Both the position numbers and the translations under genes were made by a program. Below are positions 51,888 to 60,830 of a stretch of 64,000 bases of DNA, piece by piece. Origin of the DNA: Rubrivivax sp. (lineage in GTDB: Bacteria; Pseudomonadota; Gammaproteobacteria; Burkholderiales; Burkholderiaceae_C); the NCBI GenBank assembly GCA_016707445.1, contig JADJHR010000009.1, positions 1-64,000 of the forward strand, written 5' to 3'. Position 1 is the first letter of the stretch. Each line of letters opens with the position of its first letter. A model generated the notes under the pieces. The model worked only from the letters and a program-made list of their open reading frames with translations. It was not told the DNA's origin and did no database searches.

Positions 51888-53831
51888 TTACCAACGTCCG
51901 CGCAGGGTCAGTCGCCAGGTGCGCGGGGTTTCGGCGTAGCTGAACAGCGGCGACTTCTCGGCCAGGTTCAGGTTGCCCAGGTTATTCACGCCCAGGCTCA
52001 GGTTCAGCCCCGGTGCGATGTCGAAACCGGCCTGGGCCGAAACCATCGTGGTCGATGGCACCGGCTGCGGCGCCTGACCAACCACGCTGGTCGCGAGCAA
52101 CAGACCCTGCTGGCGTTCGACGCGCAGGCCGGCGGTCAGACCGCCCTGCGACCAGTCGGCGTGCACGCCGAGCATCTGGCGCGGGCGCTTGTCCAGTCTT
52201 TGTCCGCTGTCGTCCTTGGCATCCAGGTATTGCCAGCTGGCCCCCAGCGTCAGGCCGCGCAGCGGCCGCCAGGCCAGCGCCGCTTCCACGCCCTGCAGTG
52301 TGGCGTGGTCGGTGTTGACAAACAGGTACTGGTTGCGCCCGGCGACCACGCCGGTCAGTTCCTGCGTGATGAGCTGGTCGACCTGGTTGCGGAACAGCGT
52401 GAGCTGCACGCCGGCGGCCGGCGAGTTCCAGCCCAGCGCGACCTCGAACGCATCGTTGGTCTCGGGCTTGAGCGCCGCATTGCCGTGGTAGGTGTAAGGG
52501 CCTTCGTCCTCGGCATAGTCGGGCGAGATCTGCTTGAGCGTGGGCGCCTTGAAGCCGTGGCCGTAGCCGCCCTTGACGGTCCACCCCGGCGCCGCCTGCC
52601 ACACCAGGTAGGCGCGCGGGCTCCATTCCTGGCCGAAGCGACTGTGGTGGTCGTAGCGCAGGCCGGTGGTCAGCGTCAGCTTGCGCGTCAGCTCGATCTC
52701 GTACTGGCCGTACAGCGCGTGGTGGTCGGCCTCACCTTCGCCACCCGGCAGGCCCAGGTTGCGCAGCGACTCGCGGCGCAGCTCGAAGCCGGCGGTGGCC
52801 ACCTGGCCGGTGGCCGGCGTCAGCGAGACCTGGCCTTCGAACACGCTGTCGTCCAGGCGGTTCGGCCGCAGGGCGGTCACGCCGTTGCTGCGCACGTTGG
52901 TCGCGTCCAGTGTGCTGCGGTAGGCACGCAACTGGCCACGCAGATCGAGCGCATCGCTGCCGTTGATGGTCCAGGCCAGCGCGCTGTGCGTCCGGGCGAG
53001 TGGCGTTTCGCTGACGAAATAGCGCTTGCGACCGCTGCGTTCGCGCGCATCGGCCCAGCGGATTTCGTCGCCGACCTGGTGTTCGAGGATCAGTTCCTGG
53101 CCCGCCACCGGGGTCCAGTGCGCGCGCAGCGAGGCGTCACGCTTGTGTCGGCCCTCGAGGTCGGACACACCGGCATCGTCGACGTTGGCCACCGACTGGC
53201 GTCGAACGTCAGATGCGGCGACCGCCAGCCGCAGGCCACCGCCCAGCGGGCCGTCGGCGCTGATCGAGGCCCGCTCGCCGTCGCCGCCGCGCCCGCCGCT
53301 GGCCTTCGAGCCTTCGCCGCGCACACCCAGGCGCCAGCGATCAGTACCGGGCGCACGCGTGATGATGTTGACCACGCCGCCCAGTGCCTCGGCACCGTAC
53401 AGCACCGACATCGGGCCGCGGATGACCTCGATGCGTTCGATGTCGTCGCTGGCGATCCAGTCGTACTGGTAGTCGCTGTGACCGATCACGCCGTCGCTGG
53501 CGCCGATGCGCTTGCCGTCCACCAGCACCAGCGTGTGGCGGCTGTCCATGCCGCGCAGGTTGATCGCCTTGCGGCCACTGATTGGCCGGCCCTGGATGCT
53601 GATGCCGGTTTCACCGCGCAGCGCCTCGAACAGGTTGTCGGCGCCGCGCGCATCGATCTGCTCGCGCGTGACCACGTCGATCGAGGCCGGTGCGTCGATC
53701 AGCGCCATCGCATGCCGCGTGGCCGAGACCACCACCGTCTGTCCCTCGGGCGACTCGGCCTGCGCTTGAGCGGCCAGTGCCAGCGGCATCAGCAGCAGGA
53801 GCAGGAAAGGAACGGGACGGCGGTGCGGCAT
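51888..53831 (-). CDS. TonB-dependent outer-membrane receptor
   Basis: A 647-residue receptor with a signal peptide (LLMPLALAAQAQA^), a TonB box-like GQTVVVSATR, a plug domain (IDVVTREQIDARGADNLFEALRGETGI, INLRGMDSRHTLVLVDGKR, IERIEVIRGPMSVLYGAEALGGVVNIIT) and a C-terminal 22-strand barrel ending LRGRW with terminal aromatic. Belongs to the FepA/CirA-like group; the ligand (siderophore, heme or other) cannot be set. Divergent from nirS. Confidence 0.92.
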   Translation of the reverse strand: MPHRRPVPFLLLLLMPLALAAQAQAESPEGQTVVVSATRHAMALIDAPASIDVVTREQIDARGADNLFEALRGETGISIQGRPISGRKAINLRGMDSRHTLVLVDGKRIGASDGVIGHSDYQYDWIASDDIERIEVIRGPMSVLYGAEALGGVVNIITRAPGTDRWRLGVRGEGSKASGGRGGDGERASISADGPLGGGLRLAVAASDVRRQSVANVDDAGVSDLEGRHKRDASLRAHWTPVAGQELILEHQVGDEIRWADARERSGRKRYFVSETPLARTHSALAWTINGSDALDLRGQLRAYRSTLDATNVRSNGVTALRPNRLDDSVFEGQVSLTPATGQVATAGFELRRESLRNLGLPGGEGEADHHALYGQYEIELTRKLTLTTGLRYDHHSRFGQEWSPRAYLVWQAAPGWTVKGGYGHGFKAPTLKQISPDYAEDEGPYTYHGNAALKPETNDAFEVALGWNSPAAGVQLTLFRNQVDQLITQELTGVVAGRNQYLFVNTDHATLQGVEAALAWRPLRGLTLGASWQYLDAKDDSGQRLDKRPRQMLGVHADWSQGGLTAGLRVERQQGLLLATSVVGQAPQPVPSTTMVSAQAGFDIAPGLNLSLGVNNLGNLNLAEKSPLFSYAETPRTWRLTLRGRW

Positions 53832-53959
53832 CGAAAACTCGGTCTGTGGGTGCGTTTGAACGAGCTTGCAGGATGCGGGGCACGGTCACCCAGGGCCTTG
53901 ATTTAGGTTTGGTTTGCTGCAGACCGCGGTGATTCAGTGAATACCCGAACGTGAGGCTC

Positions 53960-53973
53960 TTGACCTGGTTCAA
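53960..53973 (+). promoter_or_regulatory. candidate FNR/Dnr box upstream of nirS
   Basis: TTGAC-CTGG-TTCAA matches the FNR/Dnr consensus TTGAT-N4-ATCAA with two changes at inner positions. It is centred about 77 bp before the nirS ATG. If it acts at -41.5, transcription would start near 54008. A Dnr-type regulator is encoded 3 kb away. Other FNR-like half sites nearby (for example TTGAT at 53898) lack a partner. Confidence 0.65.
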
Positions 53974-54043
53974 GGAAGTGTCCGGACGCTGCCCCGACGA
54001 TCGTGACAGTGACAAAGACGATTCGATCGACAAGGAGCTCAAG

Positions 54044-55780
54044 ATGAAGAATCTGAAACTGAAAGCGGCTGCTGCCGCTGTTTTAGGCTTGGCCATGGCC
54101 GCCGCCGGTGCCCAGGACCACAAGAGGGAGGGCGTAACCCCGGCGGAACTGAACTACCAGGCTGGCTCGTCCCCGCTGGCCAAGGAAGACATGCACCAAA
54201 GCGCCAACCCGAAGGCGCCGCCGATGAGCAAAGTCGAGTTCGACCGTGCTCGGCAGATCTACTTCGAGCGCTGCGCCGGCTGCCATGGTGTGCTGCGCAA
54301 GGGCGCCACCGGCAAGCCGCTGACCCCCGACATCACCCAGGCCAAGGGTACCGACTATCTGAAGGTCTTCATCGCCTATGGCTCACCGGCAGGCATGCCC
54401 AACTGGCAGACCAGCGGTGAAATGGACGAGAAAACCGTCGACCTGATGGCACGCTATGTGCAGCACGATCCGCCGGTGCCGCCCGAGTTCGGCATGGCGC
54501 AGATGAAGGCGACCTGGAAGGTGGTGGTGCCGCCGGCCCAGCGGCCGACGAAGAAGATGAACAGCTACAACATCGACAACATCTTCAGCACCACGCTGCG
54601 CGATACCGGCGAGGTGGCGCTGATCGACGGTGACACCAAGCAGATCATCAACATCGTCAAGACCGGCTACGCGGTGCACATCACGCGCACGTCGGGCTCC
54701 GGGCGCTATCTGTTCGTGATCGGGCGCGACGCCAAGATCAACATGATCGACCTGTGGATGCCCAAGCCCGACAACGTGGCCGAGGTGCGCATCGGCCTCG
54801 AGGCGCGTTCGGTCGACACCAGCAAGTACAAGGGCAAGGAAGGCGACTTCAGCGACAAGCTGGCCATCGCCGGCGCCTACTGGCCGCCCCAGTACGTGAT
54901 CATGAACGGCGACACGCTGGAGCCGCTGAAGATCGTCGCCACCCGCGGCATGGTCGTCGGCACGCAGGAATACCACCCCGAGCCTCGCGTGGCCAGCATT
55001 GTGGCCAGCCACTTCAAGCCCGAGTTCCTGGTCAACGTGAAGGAGACCGGCAAGACGATGCTGGTGGACTACAGCAATCTCGATGCGCTGAAGACCACCG
55101 AGATCGGCTCGGCTCCCTTCCTGCACGACGGCGGTTGGGATTCAACCCAGCGCTACTTCATGGTAGCCGCCAACAACAGCAACAAGATCTCGGTCATTGA
55201 CGCCAAGGACGGCAAGCTGGCCGGGATCGTCGACGTGGGCAAGATCCCGCACCCGGGGCGCGGCGCCAACTTCATCCACCCCAAGTTCGGGCCGGTGTGG
55301 GCGACAGGGCACCTGGGTGACGAGTCCATATCGCTGATCGGCACCGACCCCAAGAAGCACAAGCAGTACGCCTTCAAGGAAGTGGCCAAGCTCACCGGCC
55401 CGGGCGGTGGTGCGCTGTTCATCAAGAGCCATCCCAAGAGCCAGCACCTGTATTCGGACACGCCGCTCAACCCCGACGCGAAGATCTCGCAGTCGGTGGT
55501 GGTGTTCGACATCAAGAACCTGGACAAGGGGTATGAAGTGTTGCCGATCGCCGAATGGGCCGGGCTGACCGACGACGGTGCCAAGCGTGTTGTTCAGCCT
55601 GAATACAACAAGGCAGGCGACGAGGTGTGGTTCTCGGTGTGGAGCGCCAAGAACAAGCAAAGCGCGATGGTGATCGTGGACGACAAGACGCTCAAGCTGA
55701 AGGCCGTGATCAAGGACCCGCGCCTGATCACCCCGACCGGGCACTTCAACGTCTACAACACCCAGCACGACGTGTATTGA
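54044..55780 (+). CDS. nirS: cytochrome cd1 nitrite reductase NirS
   Basis: A 578-residue periplasmic enzyme that reduces nitrite to NO with heme c and heme d1. It has a signal peptide (VLGLAMAAAGAQ^), heme c site CAGCH at residues 77-81, and an eight-bladed d1 propeller. The propeller contains VASHFKPEFLVNVKETGK and SAPFLHDGGWDSTQRYFM (the two d1-pocket histidines), HPGRGANFIHPKFGPVW and the C-terminal FNVYNTQHDVY. The ATG at 54044 has AAGGAG seven bases upstream. No d1-heme synthesis genes (nirE, J, D, L) are in view apart from the NirF-like gene. Confidence 0.96.
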   Translation: MKNLKLKAAAAAVLGLAMAAAGAQDHKREGVTPAELNYQAGSSPLAKEDMHQSANPKAPPMSKVEFDRARQIYFERCAGCHGVLRKGATGKPLTPDITQAKGTDYLKVFIAYGSPAGMPNWQTSGEMDEKTVDLMARYVQHDPPVPPEFGMAQMKATWKVVVPPAQRPTKKMNSYNIDNIFSTTLRDTGEVALIDGDTKQIINIVKTGYAVHITRTSGSGRYLFVIGRDAKINMIDLWMPKPDNVAEVRIGLEARSVDTSKYKGKEGDFSDKLAIAGAYWPPQYVIMNGDTLEPLKIVATRGMVVGTQEYHPEPRVASIVASHFKPEFLVNVKETGKTMLVDYSNLDALKTTEIGSAPFLHDGGWDSTQRYFMVAANNSNKISVIDAKDGKLAGIVDVGKIPHPGRGANFIHPKFGPVWATGHLGDESISLIGTDPKKHKQYAFKEVAKLTGPGGGALFIKSHPKSQHLYSDTPLNPDAKISQSVVVFDIKNLDKGYEVLPIAEWAGLTDDGAKRVVQPEYNKAGDEVWFSVWSAKNKQSAMVIVDDKTLKLKAVIKDPRLITPTGHFNVYNTQHDVY

Positions 55781-55790
55781 TCCGCGAAGC

Positions 55791-55808
55791 AGCGGCCCGG
55801 CGGCCGCT
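55791..55808. other. hairpin in the nirS-nirM spacer, followed by a 7-bp tandem repeat
   Basis: A perfect seven-base stem AGCGGCC-CGGC-GGCCGCT lies 10 bp after the nirS stop. It has no T-run, so it is more likely an mRNA-stability or partial-stop element than a full terminator. Three tandem copies of GCTGCAA/T follow at 55847-55867. Both fall between nirS and the small cytochrome gene. Confidence 0.5.
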
Positions 55809-55909
55809 GTCTTGCTGGCCGCGCCGGGCCCCAGGGCTGGGCGCACGCTGCAAGCTGCAAGCTGCATCGCCGGCGCCGCGCGTGGTCCCGCATTCACAAG
55901 GATGATTCG

Positions 55910-56215
55910 ATGAGACTGATTCTGCTGGCCGCCGCTGCGGCCTTCAGCGTGGGACCGGCGTGGGCCGGTCCTGACGAGGTGATGACCAAGGCCGGCTGCA
56001 TGGCCTGCCACACCAAGGAAAAGAAGCTGGTGGGCCCGTCGTTCAAGGACATTGCCGCCAAGTACAAGGGCCAGGACGTGGTGGCCAAGCTGGTGGACAA
56101 GGTCCGCAAGGGCGGCTCGGGTGTCTTCGGCCCGGTGCCGATGGCGCCCAACGGGCCGGACAAGATCAGCGATGGCGACCTCAAGCTGGCGGTCGAGGCC
56201 ATTCTCAAGTCGTAG
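55910..56215 (+). CDS. nirM: cytochrome c551/class I c-type cytochrome, NirM-like
   Basis: A 101-residue secreted cytochrome with signal peptide (LLAAAAAFSVGPAWA^), heme site CMACH, the motif GPSFKDIAAKY and the axial Met in VPMAPNG. Matches the c551 type that donates electrons to NirS. It is 130 bp after nirS with AAGGATG before the ATG at 55910. Symbol given by position and type. Confidence 0.88.
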   Translation: MRLILLAAAAAFSVGPAWAGPDEVMTKAGCMACHTKEKKLVGPSFKDIAAKYKGQDVVAKLVDKVRKGGSGVFGPVPMAPNGPDKISDGDLKLAVEAILKS

Positions 56216-56217
56216 CC

Positions 56218-56879
56218 ATGCGGTAAGGGCGGCCGGCGCCCTGCTGTGCTGGCTGCTGGCCGGGGCCGTCTCGGCGCAGGCGGCCGAGGCGCTGTCGGGC
56301 GATGGGCAGTGGCGCTTGCGCAGCCTTGACGGTCCGCCGGTTGGCCTGCAGTTGCTCGACGGTCGCGGGGTAATCGTGCGCAGCTACGTGGCGCGCTCGC
56401 TGGCCGGTGCGGTGGCCAGCGGCGTTGAACTGATCGTCGCCAATCCCGCTCGCCGCGCCTTCGTCATTGCCTTTGCAGGGCTGGATGAATTGTGGGATCT
56501 GTCGCTCGACCCCGGCGCCGAACCGATCTTCAATGGCTGGGTGCACGACTACCGCATGGGTGAAGGTGTGGCCGAGCCTGGCCATCTGGGTGTGCGCCGC
56601 GTGAAACTGCCCGCGCCGCTGCTGTCACTGGCGATCGACGCCAGCGGCGCCTATGTGCTGGGGCGGGCGCACGACCTCGCCGACGGCCGTGCCGTGCTGC
56701 ATCTGTTGCAGCTCGACGTGCGTCGGTCGATCGCGCGCTTCGAGGTCGACGCCGATCCCGATCTGTCCCAGGCCCGCAGCGACCGCGTCGGCGATCAGCC
56801 CCTGCTGGTCATTCCTGATCGCCGCGGTGGTGCCCCGCTGCGGCTGGACCTGCGAGCCGCGCGGCTTCAGCCCGGCTGA
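56218..56879 (+). CDS. NirF/cytochrome d1-like protein, start region disturbed
   Basis: The body of this product (about 215 residues) has a d1-propeller look: FAGLDELWDLSLDPGAEPIF, GWVHDYRMGEGV, RRVKLPAPLLSLAIDASGAYVLGR and LLQLDVRRSIARFEVD. The ATG at 56218 runs into TAA after one codon. If the GG run in ATGCGG had one more G, it would read MRVRAAGALLCWLLAGAVSAQA, a perfect signal peptide, and continue in frame to the stop at 56877. Without that change, the only in-frame start is an ATG at 56172, inside nirM. Probably periplasmic and linked to heme d1 or NirS maturation. It follows nirM by 2 bp. Confidence 0.6.
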
Positions 56880-57580
56880 TAACTCGCCAGCCGCTGCACG
56901 TCTTGGATGTGCACGTCGCGCTTGTCGATGCGCACCAGGCCGGCGGCCTCCAGCTCGTGCAGCACGCGTGAGAAGTACTCGGGCGTCAGCGACAGCCGCG
57001 ATGCGATCGTGGCCTTGCTGACCGGCAACGACACGGTGATGACCTCGCCGCTGGCGCAGTCCTCGACGCTGTGCTCGCGCAGCAGGTAGCCGATCACACG
57101 CTGCAGGCCACTGTGCAGGGCATAGGCCTCCACGTCGTGCACCAGGCCATGCAGGCGTCGCGAGATGCCGGCCAGCATGCGCAGCGCAAAGCGCGGGTCG
57201 CTCTCGATCTCGGTCACCACCGCGGCCTTGCCGATCGACAGCACCAGCGAATCGGTCAACGCCTGCGCGTTCAGAATGTAGGGGCGGTCGGTGAACATCA
57301 GCGCCTCGGCAAAACTGTGGCCCGGGCTCACGATCTCGATCACTTTCTCTGCGCCCGCAGGCGACAGCACGAACAGCTTGACCTGGCCAGTGACGGCCAC
57401 ATGGAAGGCGTCGCAGGGCTCACCAAAGCGGAACACCATGTCGCCGCGCGCCAGTCGGTTGAGCGTGCAGCCCTGCGACAGGCGTTCGAGTTCGGCCGAT
57501 TCCATTTCCTGGAACAACGGCTGCATCGAGAGATAGCGCGGCAGGTTGAATCCGCTGCTCATGCGGACGGGCATCTCCAT
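56867..57580 (-). CDS. dnr: Crp/Fnr-family regulator, Dnr/NnrR type
   Basis: A 237-residue regulator. The cyclic-nucleotide-like sensor fold (FRFGEPCDAFHVAVTGQVKLFVLSP, EIVSPGHSFAEALMFTDRPYILNA) is followed by a long dimer helix. The HTH has VSKATIASRLSLTPEYFSRVLHELE. There is no N-terminal four-cysteine cluster of FNR, so it is more like Dnr, NnrR or DnrD regulators that respond to NO through heme. Next to nir genes and with an FNR-like box before nirS, it is the likely activator. Its 3' end overlaps the NirF-like gene by 13 bases. Confidence 0.85.
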   Translation of the reverse strand: MEMPVRMSSGFNLPRYLSMQPLFQEMESAELERLSQGCTLNRLARGDMVFRFGEPCDAFHVAVTGQVKLFVLSPAGAEKVIEIVSPGHSFAEALMFTDRPYILNAQALTDSLVLSIGKAAVVTEIESDPRFALRMLAGISRRLHGLVHDVEAYALHSGLQRVIGYLLREHSVEDCASGEVITVSLPVSKATIASRLSLTPEYFSRVLHELEAAGLVRIDKRDVHIQDVQRLASYQPG

Positions 57581-57644
57581 GCGGGTTCTCCTCGATCACC
57601 GCACCCAGTGTCGTCAGGTGCTTCAAAAATCAGATGGACGTGTG

Positions 57645-57663
57645 TCAAGCGAAACGCGCTTGA
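57645..57663. promoter_or_regulatory. perfect inverted repeat upstream of the Dnr-type gene
   Basis: TCAAGCG-AAACG-CGCTTGA is a perfect seven-base inverted repeat with a five-base centre. It lies 65 bp upstream of the Dnr-type regulator start in the 227-bp spacer. The TCAA/TTGA edges echo FNR half sites read outwards, so it may be an operator, or alternatively a hairpin ending a minus-strand transcript of the serine hydrolase. No T-run. Nothing else stands out in this spacer. Confidence 0.4.
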
Positions 57664-57807
57664 CGAAGATCATGTGTAGGGAGTCTATCCGCCCGTGCCC
57701 ACGGCACATCGATGGCCATCCTGGCCGATGCCTGACAGCAATTTCGAACGGGCGGGCTGCAGCCTGGGCGCACGGGCCGCACCGCAGCGGGCAGCAGGCA
57801 GCGACGA

Positions 57808-59007
57808 TCAGCGCGGCGCTTCGGCGTCGATGGCCTGCTGCACCGCGCGGTAGAAGGCCTGGCGCGCCGGATCGGCCACCGCGTCGCGCGCGCCGCCGCC
57901 CCAGTTGGCGTTGGACGCGATGACAAGGCGTCGCTTGGGATCGATGAAGATGCCCTGCCCGAAGATGCCGCGCGCGGCAAAGCTGCCGTCGCTGTAGGTC
58001 CACCAGAAGTAGCCGTAACCGCGGCCGGGCTGGTCGATGCCGGTGCGCTCGGTGGTGGCTTCGGCGAGCCAGCCCTCGGGCACGATGGCTTGGCCATTGA
58101 CGCTCGCGCCGTCGAGGATGAACTGCCCGAAGCGTGCGAAATCGCGCGTCGCGGCCTGGATGCAGCAGCCGCTGATCTCCTGACCGGTCTTGCTCAGGAT
58201 CCAGGTTGCTTGCTGTTCCATGCCAGCCGGCACCCAGATCTTTTCCGACAGGTAGGTCGACAAGGGCTTCTTCGTCGCCTGGTTGAGCAGGATGCCCACC
58301 AGGTTGGTCTCGCCGGTGCTGTAGTGCCAGCGTGTGCCCGCGGGTGCCTCGCGCGGCAGCTGACGCATGTAGCTGACGAGCGCATCCACACCGGCTTCGG
58401 GTTGATGGTTGTTGAACTTCGCCACGTCGGAGTTCGGGTCGCCGTAGTCCTCGTTCCAGCGCACGCCCGAGGTCATGGTCAGCAACTGGCGGATGCTCAC
58501 CTCGTCATAGGCCGAGCCCTTCATGTGCGGAAGGTAGGCGCTGACCTTGTCGTCCATGCTGCGGATGTGGCCGTCGCGCAGCGCGGCACCGACGAGTACG
58601 GATGTCATCGACTTGGCGACCGAAAAGCTGGTCCAGCGCCCGCTGGCGTCGAAACCCAGGCCGTAGCGCTCCAGCCGCAGCCGGCCGTCCTGCAGCACCA
58701 CCACTGCCGCGCTGCGCTGACCGGCCATGTAGGCGTCGACGTCCAGCGCCAGCTTCAGGGGCGGCCCGGGCGGCAGCGGCCGGGGTGTGCCGCCGGCCGG
58801 TATCACGTGCACCTTGGCCAGAATGGGCAGCCGGTCGAGTGCGCGAAAGGCCGCGTCGCGCTGCGGCTGGGTCCAGAACAGCAGGTCGCGGTTGGTGGGT
58901 ACCGTGGCCAGCAGACCACGCGTCTCCTTGTCCAGGCTGAACCAGCCGGCCGTGCCGGCCAGCACCAGGGCGGCCAGAAGGCCGAGGGCGATCTTGGGCA
59001 GTTTCAT
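57808..59007 (-). CDS. beta-lactamase-fold serine hydrolase
   Basis: A 399-residue protein of the class C beta-lactamase/esterase family (PF00144). It has an N-terminal membrane/signal helix (IALGLLAALVLAGTAGWFSL), the nucleophile motif SVAKSM (SxxK), YSTGET in place of YxN, and FGQGIF in the KTG-like place. Such proteins are esterases, amidases or D-peptidases; no substrate can be assigned. ATG at 59007 chosen so the signal helix is at the N-terminus. It lies 7 bp downstream of the RraA-like gene and is likely co-transcribed. Confidence 0.86.
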   Translation of the reverse strand: MKLPKIALGLLAALVLAGTAGWFSLDKETRGLLATVPTNRDLLFWTQPQRDAAFRALDRLPILAKVHVIPAGGTPRPLPPGPPLKLALDVDAYMAGQRSAAVVVLQDGRLRLERYGLGFDASGRWTSFSVAKSMTSVLVGAALRDGHIRSMDDKVSAYLPHMKGSAYDEVSIRQLLTMTSGVRWNEDYGDPNSDVAKFNNHQPEAGVDALVSYMRQLPREAPAGTRWHYSTGETNLVGILLNQATKKPLSTYLSEKIWVPAGMEQQATWILSKTGQEISGCCIQAATRDFARFGQFILDGASVNGQAIVPEGWLAEATTERTGIDQPGRGYGYFWWTYSDGSFAARGIFGQGIFIDPKRRLVIASNANWGGGARDAVADPARQAFYRAVQQAIDAEAPR

Positions 59008-59014
59008 CTTGACT

Positions 59015-59746
59015 TCACGAACCTTGAGTCTGGGCCCAGGCGTCGTAACGCGCTTTGGTCTCGGCGTTCGGTGGATACAGGCCGGGCAGCGGGCTGCCGG
59101 CCTCGACCTCGCGCATGATCCAGCCTTCCAGCCGCTCTTGTTCGATGGCAGCGGCCACGACATCGTCGACCAGTGCTTGCGGGATCAGCACGGCGCCGTC
59201 GCCATCGATCACCACCACGTCATTCGGGAAAACGGCGACACCGCCGCAGGCCACCGGCTGCTGCCAGCCGACGAAGGTCAGCCCGGCCACCGAGGCCGGT
59301 GCTGCCGTGCCCTGGCACCACACCGGCAGACCGGTGGACAGCACGCCCGCCAGGTCACGCACCACGCCGTCGGTCAGCAGCGCGGCCACGCCGCGCCGCG
59401 CCATGCGTGCGCACAGGATGTCGCCGAAGATGCCGGCATCGGTGACCCCCATCGCATCGACCACGGCCACGCAGCCGGCGGGCATGGCCTCGATCGCCGC
59501 GCGCGTGCTGATCGGGTTGCCCCAGCTCGCCGGCGTGGCCAGGTCCTCGCGCATCGGCACGAAGCGCAGCGTGAAGGCCCGGCCGACCACGCGCGGCAAG
59601 TCGGCGCGCAAGGGCCGGGCATGGCGTACCCAGCAGTTGCGCAGCCCTTTCTTCAGCAGCACGGTGGTCAGCGTGGCCGTGGTGACCGAGGCCAGCGCAT
59701 GGGCGATGTCGGTGGGCAGCGGGGGCAGGGGTTCGGTTAGGTCCAT
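59015..59746 (-). CDS. RraA-like family protein (possible HMG/CHA aldolase)
   Basis: A 243-residue protein of the RraA/dimethylmenaquinone methyltransferase-like family. Motifs are VVDAMGVTDAGIFGDILCARMARRGVAALLTDGVVRD (G-x-x-x-G-D and RD metal-binding region) and FPNDVVVIDGDGAVLIP. Many members are 4-hydroxy-4-methyl-2-oxoglutarate aldolases; others regulate RNase E. The assignment between these is open. Pairs with the serine hydrolase downstream. Confidence 0.85.
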   Translation of the reverse strand: MDLTEPLPPLPTDIAHALASVTTATLTTVLLKKGLRNCWVRHARPLRADLPRVVGRAFTLRFVPMREDLATPASWGNPISTRAAIEAMPAGCVAVVDAMGVTDAGIFGDILCARMARRGVAALLTDGVVRDLAGVLSTGLPVWCQGTAAPASVAGLTFVGWQQPVACGGVAVFPNDVVVIDGDGAVLIPQALVDDVVAAAIEQERLEGWIMREVEAGSPLPGLYPPNAETKARYDAWAQTQGS

Positions 59747-59828
59747 GTTCGAAGTGTGGCACGGGCGCCCGCGCTTCTTCGATGCCAGGGCACGGGCCGG
59801 CTGCGCGCCGAACCCGCGTCGTCCGCAG

Positions 59829-60830
59829 TCAGGCCAGCCGCGTCAGCAGCGCCAGCATGAGTGCCGCGTTCAGGTTGTGCATCAGCACCAGCGCGATCGG
59901 CAAGCCGGCGGCCACGCCAGCCCATCCGAGCGTGGCCTGCAGCGCCAGCAAAGACAACAGCAGCAGCGCCTCGGTGCGGTGCCGTCGGCGCCAGGCCAGC
60001 AGTGCCACCACCGCAAACAGCGGCAGCAGCAGCAGCGCGCCCAGGCGGTGGGCCAGCTGGGCCAGCGCGCCACCGGGATTGAACGGCAGGTCGGCCAGCT
60101 GCGGCCGGTGCCAGGGGTTCATTGCCTGCCAGTCCCATCCCGCGGCCGCCGCGGACTTGCTGCAATCAGCCCAGCCCTGGCACGACAGCGCCGCGTACGA
60201 GCCGCTGACCAGCGCACCCACGGCCACCTGGACCAGCAGCATGGCCAGCGCCAGCGCGGCCCAGCGCTGCAGCGGCGTGCGCGCCTGGTGTGTCATGCGT
60301 GCCACCGGGGCTGCCGCGCTGGCCGGTGTTGCCGCCAGACGCCAGCACAAGGCCAGCATCAGGAAACCCCGATCAGATTGCCCAGCGTCACCGCTGGCAA
60401 GGGTTGCGCCGGCGGTCACCACGCCAAGTGCTGACAGCGCCAGCGTGAGCAGCAGCATCACGGCCGACAAGCGACCTTCGACGTGCAGCCGCGGGCGCAT
60501 GGCCAGCGTCGACAAGGTCAGCATGATCACCAGCACCAACACCAACGACGCCACGATCCGGTGCAGCATCCGGGCCACGATCACCGCGGTGCCGGGCGCC
60601 GGTGCTTGTGCAACGCTGCTCAGGTTCTGGCCGTAGCACGCGGGCCAGTCGGCACATCCCAATCCGGCCTGCGACAGCCGCATGAAGGCGCTGAGCACGA
60701 TGGTGGCCAGCATCAGTGCCGCGCAGATGAGCGCCAGCCGGCGCACCATCACCAGGCGACGGGCCTGGCCGGCATCGGGCGTGAATGGCGGCTCCAGGGC
60801 GGCGGCCGACGCGGGTGGTGAAGGGAACAT
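59829..60830 (-). CDS. ctaA: heme A synthase CtaA/COX15, with an internal out-of-frame segment
   Basis: A 333-residue membrane protein that converts heme O to heme A. Features are LSAFMRLSQAGLGCADWPACYG (conserved Cys pair loop), ARMLHRIVASLVLVLV, AQLAHRLGALLLLPLF and LVLMHNLNAALMLALLTRLA, with the conserved heme-ligand histidines. Eleven residues, ASGDAGQSDRG (about 60365-60402), do not fit the family. Reading the other frame gives PAVTLGNLIG, followed by GFLM, exactly what is expected. A T added in CTG and a G lost from a G-run explain it. The divergent operon encodes a heme-copper enzyme. Confidence 0.87.
   Translation of the reverse strand: MFPSPPASAAALEPPFTPDAGQARRLVMVRRLALICAALMLATIVLSAFMRLSQAGLGCADWPACYGQNLSSVAQAPAPGTAVIVARMLHRIVASLVLVLVIMLTLSTLAMRPRLHVEGRLSAVMLLLTLALSALGVVTAGATLASGDAGQSDRGFLMLALCWRLAATPASAAAPVARMTHQARTPLQRWAALALAMLLVQVAVGALVSGSYAALSCQGWADCSKSAAAAGWDWQAMNPWHRPQLADLPFNPGGALAQLAHRLGALLLLPLFAVVALLAWRRRHRTEALLLLSLLALQATLGWAGVAAGLPIALVLMHNLNAALMLALLTRLA

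Noticed and set aside
53881..53915. Second FNR box before nirS
   Set aside because: TTGAT at 53898 lacks a matching second half (GTTTG in place of ATCAA).
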